From M3007 sp964646615 (GTDB lineage: Bacteria > Bacteroidota > Bacteroidia > Chitinophagales > Saprospiraceae), in contig CAZYEV010000072.1 of assembly GCA_964646615.1 (NCBI GenBank), forward strand, positions 1 through 64,000: a stretch of 64,000 nt of DNA, given 5' to 3'. The stretch's first letter is position 1. Each line of letters opens with the position of its first letter. This document shows positions 44,907-51,759 of the stretch, one piece after another. The notes below the pieces were generated by a model. It searched no databases, had not been told where the DNA came from, and saw only the letters and a program-made list of their open reading frames with translations. Both the position numbers and the translations under genes were made by a program.

Positions 44907-46022
44907 ATGAAAATCAAATACCTGTTATCCGCTTTCCTACTTCTCTTTACGCTGGGCTGCGTCAAGGAAGACCCTTTTGTCGAATTTGACCGATACCCCA
45001 ATACACCTCAAGGAAACTTTCAGGCGTTCTGGGACGGCATGAGCCGAAAGTATGCCTTCTGGGGATACGACCCCACCGATTGGGATGCCGTCTATGACAA
45101 ATATGTAAACCGAGTAACCGGTGAGACTACCGACGCCGAACTGGCAGAGATATTCGACGAGATGATAGAAAACTTGATTGACTGCCATTACGAAATTCGG
45201 ATTGAAATTGACGGAGAAGAAAAGGCGTTATTTCCTGGGCTAGTCAAACAAAAAGTCTTGAATTATCACTTCCTGCTGGATAACGATTACTTCGAGACCA
45301 AAATGTTTGCCCGTCTATCGCCCGGAACGCGGAAGAAGTTCAACGGCTTTGTCTATGGTGCGATAGACAATAAGTATCAGTACTTCAGAATTCCACAGAT
45401 TAACGTATTCGGAAATATCGGCGAGAATCCGCAATTCTTTTTGGAAATGTTCGAGTTCATGGCCAAACCAGCACCTCAGTACAAAGGTGTTATCCTGGAC
45501 TTGCGCGAGAATACCGGTGGCAATGCTGATGAAGTTACGTTGATAGCCGGTAATTTCTTAGATAAAGAATTGTTGGTGGGCGAGTCCCGCTACAAGTATG
45601 GCAGCAATCGCAATGAGTTCGGCCCCTGGATTCCACAGAAAATTTACCCCAACCCGGAAGGCTACAATCCTCTGCCTGTAGTCGTTCTGTGCAATGGCTT
45701 CACGATTAGCGCGGCAGAGCGCATTACCATGGCGCTCAGTCTGCTGCCTCAAGTAACCGTCGTAGGCGAGACGACCTTTGGTGCTCAGTCGGCGCTGTAC
45801 ACAGGGCGCGAAGGCAGAGATGCTGCCTACGCAGGAGCTTTCGTGCTGCCGAACAATTGGAGCGTTAGCACCGCGGTGGAAGTGTACCGTTTTGTTGACG
45901 GGAACCTGTATGAGGGTATAGGGTCCCCACCCGATGTGGCTGTGCCCTTCGACGTCAATCTTTTCAAGACTACCGGCCGCGACAATCAATTAGAACGAGC
46001 CTTACAGATCCTTCCTAAGTAG
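44907..46022 (+). CDS. S41 family peptidase lipoprotein
   Basis: A 371-residue lipoprotein (signal with lipobox TLGC, Cys18) with a C-terminal S41 (CTP/tricorn-like) peptidase core. The sequence GVILDLRENTGGNADEVTL and the probable catalytic Ser in NGFTISAAERITMAL are present. Where CTP-type members carry a Lys (GxxTxGK) this protein reads GETTFGAQS, so it follows the Lys-free pattern of other S41 subfamilies. No PDZ domain is obvious. It closes the envelope operon and is followed by a strong terminator. Confidence 0.85.
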   Translation: MKIKYLLSAFLLLFTLGCVKEDPFVEFDRYPNTPQGNFQAFWDGMSRKYAFWGYDPTDWDAVYDKYVNRVTGETTDAELAEIFDEMIENLIDCHYEIRIEIDGEEKALFPGLVKQKVLNYHFLLDNDYFETKMFARLSPGTRKKFNGFVYGAIDNKYQYFRIPQINVFGNIGENPQFFLEMFEFMAKPAPQYKGVILDLRENTGGNADEVTLIAGNFLDKELLVGESRYKYGSNRNEFGPWIPQKIYPNPEGYNPLPVVVLCNGFTISAAERITMALSLLPQVTVVGETTFGAQSALYTGREGRDAAYAGAFVLPNNWSVSTAVEVYRFVDGNLYEGIGSPPDVAVPFDVNLFKTTGRDNQLERALQILPK

Positions 46023-46047
46023 TTTCACGCTTTGTTGCACTCTCGAG

Positions 46048-46090
46048 TCGGCAGCGCGCTGGTAGCAGCGCGCTGCCGATCTTGTTTTTA
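46048..46090 (+). terminator. intrinsic terminator of the envelope operon
   Basis: Perfect 13-bp GC-rich stem (46048-46060 with 46067-46079), 6-nt loop GGTAGC, then T-rich TCTTGTTTTTA. It starts 26 bp after the S41 gene. Confidence 0.88.
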
Positions 46091-46112
46091 CCTCTGCCAG
46101 TATCGCCCGCGC

Positions 46113-46120
46113 TACCTTTG
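46113..46120 (+). promoter_or_regulatory. putative promoter -7 box for cutC
   Basis: TACCTTTG 28 bp before the cutC ATG. Confidence 0.6.
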
Positions 46121-46147
46121 TGCGGTTGAAAGCGATGCTTTTTCGCC

Positions 46148-46867
46148 ATGTTTACCCTCGAAGTTTGCGCCGCCACCCTCTCCTCTGCACTGGCAGCTCA
46201 GGCCGCCGGAGCGCACCGCATTGAGCTGTGCAGCGGGCTGGAGGTGGGCGGCCTAACGCCTTCGCTGGGGCTGTTGCAGGCGGTACGCGCCTGTGTGCGT
46301 ATGCCCGTGTATGTGCTCATTCGCCCACGCGAGGGTCATTTTTTCTATTCGGAGGGCGAGTTGTCGGTCATGCTTCGCGATGTAGCGCTCTGCCGCGAAG
46401 CGGGCGCCAATGGCGTCGTCGTGGGGGCGCTCGATCGGCATGGCCACCTGCACGAACGCCACCTGCGCCGCTTAGCCGAAGCTGCGGCAGGCATGGGCCT
46501 GAGCTGCCACCGCGCTTTTGACCTCGTGCCCAATACTGCTGAAGCCCTGGAAATGCTCATCGCCCTGGGCTTCGAGCGCGTGCTCACCTCCGGCCAGGCG
46601 ACCTCGGCCTGGGAGGGGCGCGAGCGCCTGCACCAACTCGTGGAACAGGCTGCCGGGCGCATCGCCGTCATGCCCGGCGGCGGCATCACGGCCCGCAACA
46701 TCCGCCCCTTAGCCGAAGCCACCGGCGCAACGGAGTTCCATCTCAGCGCCAAAGAACGCGCACAAGCGCCCTACCCCACCAGCACCCAACTGCCCGGGCT
46801 GGAGCAGGCGCATTGGGAAAGCGATGTGCACCGCATCCGGGAGGCACTGGAGCGGCTGATGGAATGA
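46148..46867 (+). CDS. cutC: CutC family protein
   Basis: A 239-residue TIM-barrel protein of the CutC family (historically linked to copper homeostasis, actual activity unsettled). Characteristic segments are LEVCAATLSSALAAQAAGAH, IELCSGLEVGGLTPS, VYVLIRPREGHFFYSE, the CHRAFDLVPN region and VMPGGGITARNI. Full length and intact. It has its own promoter box and is convergent with the GGGP-synthase-like gene. Confidence 0.94.
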   Translation: MFTLEVCAATLSSALAAQAAGAHRIELCSGLEVGGLTPSLGLLQAVRACVRMPVYVLIRPREGHFFYSEGELSVMLRDVALCREAGANGVVVGALDRHGHLHERHLRRLAEAAAGMGLSCHRAFDLVPNTAEALEMLIALGFERVLTSGQATSAWEGRERLHQLVEQAAGRIAVMPGGGITARNIRPLAEATGATEFHLSAKERAQAPYPTSTQLPGLEQAHWESDVHRIREALERLME

Positions 46868-47053
46868 GACGGCACCTTTCACCGTTTAACCCTGTCCTGC
46901 GTCGTCGTCAGCACTTATCCTTGGCGGAGAGGTCTATGAACGCCATTTCTGTTCCCCGTCTGAGCGCAGCACCTGGGGAACAGCGAACCTTTTTTTTGAT
47001 AGATTGAGCCTTAAACTATCTGGGCAATTGGCCTGCCAGGAGGAATGGTCCCT

Positions 47054-47818
47054 CTACTCCGACGTCGTTCCCCATTCACCCGCTGCTGCCATCAGCGTGC
47101 GCAGGCATTCCGGTTGCTGCTCCACGGCGGTGCCCACCACCACCACATCGGCGCCGGCATGCCAGCGGGCCAATGCCTGGTCCGGTGTGCGGATGCCGCC
47201 GCCCACCCACAGTGGCGCCTCCACATTAGCGCGCACAGCGGCGATCATCTCCTCGGGTACAGGGCGATGCGCCCCCGAGCCGGCGTCTAAGTAAATCGTC
47301 TTCAGGCCCAGCATTTCGCCGGCCATGGCGGTGCAGGCGGCAATGTCGGGCTTGTTGGCCGGAATGGGCAGCGTGTTCGACATGTACTGCACCGAGCTGA
47401 CCACGCCGCCGTCCACGAGCAAGTAGCCGGTCGGGATGATTTCTAACGGCGACTGCCGCAAAAACGGCGCGGCGATGACGTGCTGCCCAATGAGTAAATC
47501 GGCATTGCGCCCGCTGATGAGCGACAGAAAAAGCAGCGCATCGGCCCGATAACTTAGCTGAAACGAGTTGCCCGGAAACAACACAATGGGCGCTGCACAT
47601 CGCTGCCGGATGTCGGTCAGCACGGCGTCGAGTCGGTCGTTGACCACCAGACTACCGCCCACGAGCAGGTAATGCACGCCCAGCTCGGCTGCCAGCTCCA
47701 CCGTGCGGTGCAGGCGGCTGAGGCGCGACTGGTCAGGGTCGAGCAACACAGCCAACTGCTTTGCGCCGCGCTGGCGAGCGTTCAGGAGGCGGGCATAGAC
47801 GTCGTTTTGCTGGGGCAT
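47054..47818 (-). CDS. geranylgeranylglyceryl phosphate synthase-like protein (PcrB family)
   Basis: A 254-residue TIM-barrel prenyltransferase of the GGGPS/PcrB family, which joins a prenyl diphosphate to glycerol-1-phosphate. Seen here: LAVLLDPDQSRL, VGGSLVVND, PIVLFPGN, YLLVDGG, YLDAGSGAHRPV and the phosphate-binding LWVGGGIRTPDQA near residue 210. Some Bacteroidota have such enzymes; the chain length and lipid role are not determinable. It starts 6 bp after the AAA gene, so the two are probably cotranscribed, perhaps with the R-M genes upstream. Confidence 0.9.
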   Translation of the reverse strand: MPQQNDVYARLLNARQRGAKQLAVLLDPDQSRLSRLHRTVELAAELGVHYLLVGGSLVVNDRLDAVLTDIRQRCAAPIVLFPGNSFQLSYRADALLFLSLISGRNADLLIGQHVIAAPFLRQSPLEIIPTGYLLVDGGVVSSVQYMSNTLPIPANKPDIAACTAMAGEMLGLKTIYLDAGSGAHRPVPEEMIAAVRANVEAPLWVGGGIRTPDQALARWHAGADVVVVGTAVEQQPECLRTLMAAAGEWGTTSE

Positions 47819-47824
47819 GGCGCT

Positions 47825-48913
47825 TCAGTGCTCTAAGTCCTTGCAGGCTTCGTAGAGGTCTTTCCATTCGGCCCGGCGGCGTACGACGGTCTCCAGATAT
47901 TCGGCCCAAATGGTGTGGTCGGTGGCTGGTTCTTTTACCACAGCACCCACTAAGCCAGCAGCCAGGTCGCGCGCATTGAGACAGCCCGACCCAAAATGGA
48001 CGGCCAGCGCCTGGCCCTGATGCACCACCGAGATGGCCTCCGCCGGGCTGAGCGTGGCCGTAGGGCTTTTCAGCTTTGTGCGCCCGTCTTCCGTTTTGCC
48101 GCTGCGCAATTCGCGGAAGACGGTAACTAAGCGGCGTATTTCATCTAACGGAGCCGACTCGGGCGGCAGCGCCAGGGCCTGCCCAAGTGCCTCGACGCGC
48201 TGCTGCACGATGCGCACCTCCTCCTCCAGCGAGGCCGGCAGGGGCAACACCACCGTGTTGAAGCGCCGGCGCAAAGCCGCCGACATTTCATGCACGCCCC
48301 GGTCTCGATCGTTGGCCGTGGCAATGACGTTGAAGCCGCGCCGCGCCTGCACCTCAGTGTTCAGCTCCGGTATAGGTAGCGTCTTTTCAGAAAGCAGCGT
48401 GATGAGCGCATCCTGCACGTCGGCGGAGATGCGCGTCAGTTCTTCGATGCGCACCAATTTACCGGCCTGCATGGCCGCCATGACCGGGCTGGGCACCAGC
48501 GCCTGCTCCGAAGGCCCCTCGGCAATGAGGCGCGCGTAGTTCCAGCCGTAGCGCAGGGCGTCCTCGTCGGTGCCCGCCGTGCCCTGCACCAGCAGGGTGC
48601 TGTCGCCTGAAATAGCCGCTGCCAGATGCTCACTCAGCCACGTCTTGGCTGTGCCGGGCAAGCCCACCAGCAGCAGCGCCCGATCGGTAGCCAGCGTAGC
48701 CACCGCCATCTCGACTATACGACGCGGCCCAATGTACTTGGGCGAAATGACCACCTCACCCACCTGACCGCCCAAAATATACGTAACCACCGCCCAGGGC
48801 GACAGCCGCCAACCCGGCGGACGCGGGCGTTCATCGGCGCGCGCCAGCGCCTCTAACTCAACAGCATACGCCGTCTCAGCATGCGGGCGAAGGATGTCGG
48901 TGGTGGTAGGCAT
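47825..48913 (-). CDS. MoxR-type AAA+ ATPase
   Basis: A 362-residue AAA+ ATPase. Walker A LLVGLPGTAKTWLSEHL near residue 85, a Walker B-like LVRIEELTRISADV near 152, sensor region VIATANDRDRGVHEM and the arginine ALRRRFNT. The DEDALRYGWNYARLIAEGPS sequence marks the subgroup I know from clusters with a DUF5682 protein, a SWIM-type zinc finger protein and a von Willebrand factor A protein, in a poorly characterised multi-gene system. None of those partners is near; here it sits 35 bp after a restriction endonuclease gene and 6 bp before a GGGP-synthase-like gene. The partner is unknown. Confidence 0.85.
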   Translation of the reverse strand: MPTTTDILRPHAETAYAVELEALARADERPRPPGWRLSPWAVVTYILGGQVGEVVISPKYIGPRRIVEMAVATLATDRALLLVGLPGTAKTWLSEHLAAAISGDSTLLVQGTAGTDEDALRYGWNYARLIAEGPSEQALVPSPVMAAMQAGKLVRIEELTRISADVQDALITLLSEKTLPIPELNTEVQARRGFNVIATANDRDRGVHEMSAALRRRFNTVVLPLPASLEEEVRIVQQRVEALGQALALPPESAPLDEIRRLVTVFRELRSGKTEDGRTKLKSPTATLSPAEAISVVHQGQALAVHFGSGCLNARDLAAGLVGAVVKEPATDHTIWAEYLETVVRRRAEWKDLYEACKDLEH

Positions 48914-48948
48914 AGGTGGCTAAAAAAACAGAGTTTTACTCCGAGGCT

Positions 48949-49686
48949 TTACTCCCTTTCGGCGGAGTTAAACCGAACTACTTTTTCCCAGTTGATGGCG
49001 CCATTAACATGGCAAAACTCATGGATAAACTGCTTAGTAAATCGGTTTACGACCTGAGCATAGGCTTCCATGAAATTGTCGTTCATCTCTTTGGCGCGGT
49101 GCCCTAACGGCTCGATGATCTGGGTGTACAAATCTGCACTTCCCGAGACAAACTCCCAGAATTGTTGCCCGCAATACTTGAAGTATTCGCCTTTGTCCGG
49201 ATTTGCCTCCCTGCCATAACAGCATCCGTTGACAGCAACTACCCGAATACGCGCATTGCTGGTTCTGAGGGTCTTTTTGGCTCGCTGGAAATCGCTCACC
49301 ATTTTGGCTATCTGCGAGCTGTTGCCCCAGTTTGGCCCTGATTTGATGGTTACCAAATATCGGGTTTCGTCGTGCTCAAACTCCAGATCTATACCGGTTA
49401 TCCCAGACTTATAGCCACCAAAAACCTGACTGTTAATGAATATAGCCAGCCCCTCCAGCCAATCGCCAAAAAGGGTTTCCTCCTGTGAGGACAGGTAAGC
49501 GTCCATGATGCTGCGCACCAATTGCTCGGCGGTTAGGATATATTTGGCCTTGAACAGGTAAGGGTTTTTCCTTTTCAAGACGGTGTGGAGCTTGAGATTT
49601 TCCAGACTTTGGAGGCGTTTATCGTGAAAAACTCCGATATTTTGCTCGACGTAGTTGCTCACCGTCCCGATGTCTATGGTTTTCAT
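48949..49686 (-). CDS. type II restriction endonuclease (PmeII-like)
   Basis: A 245-residue probable type II restriction enzyme. A PD-(D/E)XK-like core lies at about 90-120: YKSGITGIDLEFEH supplies the metal Asp, and LVTIKSGPNWGNSSQ the catalytic Thr/Ile-Lys of a variant xxK. It resembles PmeII-type enzymes as I recall them; the recognition site is unknown. It overlaps the methyltransferase by ATGA, which makes the cognate pairing almost certain. The base composition is less GC-rich than the flanks, fitting horizontal gain of an R-M cassette. Confidence 0.8.
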   Translation of the reverse strand: MKTIDIGTVSNYVEQNIGVFHDKRLQSLENLKLHTVLKRKNPYLFKAKYILTAEQLVRSIMDAYLSSQEETLFGDWLEGLAIFINSQVFGGYKSGITGIDLEFEHDETRYLVTIKSGPNWGNSSQIAKMVSDFQRAKKTLRTSNARIRVVAVNGCCYGREANPDKGEYFKYCGQQFWEFVSGSADLYTQIIEPLGHRAKEMNDNFMEAYAQVVNRFTKQFIHEFCHVNGAINWEKVVRFNSAERE

Positions 49687-50525
49687 AACAGATAAAGCTC
49701 GACGGGTTTGAGTTGCCTTCTCACCATCTCTACGTACTCCGGCACGATCTCGATACCCACGGCGTGTCGGCGCATGCGGTTGGCCACCAGGAGCGTAGTG
49801 CCGGAGCCCATGAACGGGTCAAGCACGGTATCGCCCTCCTGGGTGAAGAGTTTGATAAACCACTCGGGCAGTTCTTCGGGAAAGGCAGCGCTGTGGTTTT
49901 TGTTGCTGCATTCGGTGGCCAAATGCAGCACATTGGTGGGATAGGCCATTTCGCGGTTTAGCCAGTTGGAGATGTTCTTACCGAAACCGCTGCCTACTTT
50001 GGAATTGTCGCGCACCTTGTCGGTTTCTGAGAGGTTGCGCAGTCGGCTTTTCGCCCAGTTGCCCATAGGCACCATGACCGCTTCCTGATACATGTGAAAC
50101 TTTCGGCTCTTGTTAAACTGCAACAGCCGCTCCCAGGCATCGCGAAAGCGGTTGGGCCATTTGCCCGGGTAACAGTTCTTTTTGTGCCAGATGAACTCCT
50201 CCGTCCAGAGCCAGCCCTGTTTGCGCATGCTCAGGATGAGCTCCAGCACATACGTGCTCCGCTCACCGTTGACTACTTTTTCCTTGATATTCAACACAAA
50301 AGTACCGGTGGGCTTCAGCACTCGCAGCAGTTGTTCAGAAACAGGTAGGAACCACTCTACGTAATCGTCCGGGTGAATGCCTCCGTATGTATTCTTACGC
50401 TGGTCGGCATAGGGTGGAGAGGTGAAAATGAGATCTACCGACTCATCCGGCAATGACCGGAGCTTTTCCCGGCAGTCGCCTGCAAGCAGGTCGGTTCGTA
50501 TTTCCATGTGCACAAGACTTGACAC
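49683..50525 (-). CDS. site-specific DNA methyltransferase (amino-methyl, beta class)
   Basis: A 280-residue type II methyltransferase. The catalytic motif IV TSPPYADQR (near residue 35) fits an N4-cytosine or N6-adenine enzyme and precedes the AdoMet motif LDPFMGSGTTLLVANRM (near 233), so the order is catalytic first, as in the beta class. SPPY favours N4-cytosine. The likely start is 50525, with 50507 (MEIRTDLLAG) as a good alternative. It is translationally coupled to the endonuclease downstream. A TACCTTTG box lies about 90 bp upstream. Confidence 0.92.
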   Translation of the reverse strand: MSSLVHMEIRTDLLAGDCREKLRSLPDESVDLIFTSPPYADQRKNTYGGIHPDDYVEWFLPVSEQLLRVLKPTGTFVLNIKEKVVNGERSTYVLELILSMRKQGWLWTEEFIWHKKNCYPGKWPNRFRDAWERLLQFNKSRKFHMYQEAVMVPMGNWAKSRLRNLSETDKVRDNSKVGSGFGKNISNWLNREMAYPTNVLHLATECSNKNHSAAFPEELPEWFIKLFTQEGDTVLDPFMGSGTTLLVANRMRRHAVGIEIVPEYVEMVRRQLKPVELYLL

Positions 50526-50615
50526 TTTTTAAAAAGGATGGTCAGAAGTGAGCCGTCGCTTCGAAGTTGCTCGAGGTATTTACCGCTATTTGCCAGCATT
50601 GGGCCAGTGGTTCAG

Positions 50616-50623
50616 CAAAGGTA
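50616..50623 (-). promoter_or_regulatory. putative promoter -7 box for the R-M operon
   Basis: TACCTTTG on the minus strand, 90 bp before the methyltransferase ATG. It could drive methyltransferase, endonuclease, AAA and GGGP-synthase-like genes as one transcript. No controller-protein gene is present. Confidence 0.5.
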
Positions 50624-50719
50624 CAACACCTCATCCTGTAGGACGCGCTGCCTCCAGAGGGTAGAACTCATTTGCGCCTCTCTAAACCTCTTTGTGCCTT
50701 AGTGCCCTTCCCAGGGCAC

Positions 50720-51628
50720 TCACCGATAAAACCACCAGGGTGCTATCCGGCGTAGCCAGAGGCGGAGCGGGTCTTTTTGTGAGGCATAGAAAAAGGCCTT
50801 TTCGAGGGCAGGTATTGGCTCGCGTCGCTCCGGGTGAACGAGCGGAAAGGGCATGGCGGTGGGGGGCTGGGCGTGTCGCTTGCCAGCAGCGGCTGAGGTG
50901 TGCGTGGCATTGGCATCGAAGCCGATGTTTTGCACCATATTGATTTTGGGCACGATGCACAGGCCGCGGGCGCGCACGATGGCGTAGAACCAGGCGTAGT
51001 CCCAGGTATCGAAAGTGCCGCTGCGGATGCGCTCGAATTTGTCTAAGAGGTATCGGCGTGCGGCGCGGTCGGGCAGCAGCCGTGAAAAGGCGCTGTTCGG
51101 GTCGGCCCATTGGCTTTCCAGGTCGGGGAAGGTTGGGTCGTAGTGCTGCCAGGCGCGTCGCCAGGTGGCCCAGCCCCAGATGAAGGAGAAACGCGAGAAC
51201 AAGTAGCTGCCCGGCAGGTGCTGGCAGGCATGTGGGGCAGGGTTGCTGCCGGCGATGTGCATCACCTGCTCGTCGTGTTGGTAGCGCTCGAGCAGTTCGG
51301 TACAGAATGGGAAAAACGACAGGTCGGGCAGGCAATCATCCTCGAGGATGATGCCCGCCTCCACGTGCTCGAAGAACCAGGAGATGCCTTTCTGCACTGC
51401 GCGCCGGCAGCCGAGGTTTTCGGGCAGAAAGTGCGTGTAAACCGCACAGGGCCAGTCTATTTCTTGCTCGAAGATGGCGCGTACAGCGGCGCATTTAGCC
51501 GCATCGGCAGGCACATGCGCACGTGGGCCGTCGGCGCTGACGTACAGAACAGGCGGGCGCAACTGACGCAGCCGCTCCACGATGCGGCGTGTATGGTCGG
51601 GTCGGTTGAAAACAAGCAGCAAAATCAT
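50720..51628 (-). CDS. glycosyltransferase, nucleotide-diphospho-sugar fold
   Basis: A 302-residue GT-A-type transferase (MILLLVFNRPDHTRRIVERL start, ILEDDCLPDLSFFPF with the DxD-like acidic motif near residue 101, FIWGWATWRRAWQHYD). It probably adds a sugar to a glycan or lipid in envelope synthesis. The ATG at 51628 was preferred because the next 17 upstream residues (from 51679) look unlike the family; the longer start cannot be excluded. Convergence with nothing on its right and lptD upstream leave it unassigned to a pathway. Confidence 0.85.
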   Translation of the reverse strand: MILLLVFNRPDHTRRIVERLRQLRPPVLYVSADGPRAHVPADAAKCAAVRAIFEQEIDWPCAVYTHFLPENLGCRRAVQKGISWFFEHVEAGIILEDDCLPDLSFFPFCTELLERYQHDEQVMHIAGSNPAPHACQHLPGSYLFSRFSFIWGWATWRRAWQHYDPTFPDLESQWADPNSAFSRLLPDRAARRYLLDKFERIRSGTFDTWDYAWFYAIVRARGLCIVPKINMVQNIGFDANATHTSAAAGKRHAQPPTAMPFPLVHPERREPIPALEKAFFYASQKDPLRLWLRRIAPWWFYR

Positions 51629-51759
51629 GGCCGCGGCAAAAATGCCGCTAAAAATGCGTTGTCCATCCCGCCGCGTCATTTTTCGGGCTACGCACTGAAC
51701 GCTTGCCGCTTCTCCCAGGGCGGAGGTGTCACCTCTGCCCTCGCCGAGTCGTTGCCCCC

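Noticed and set aside
46032..46256. Small plus-strand open frame
   Set aside because: It contains the terminator hairpin at 46048-46079 and overlaps the cutC start.
48949..50525. A full phage or genomic island around the R-M genes
   Set aside because: No integrase, tRNA end or direct-repeat boundary was seen; only an R-M cassette of lower GC content is supported.
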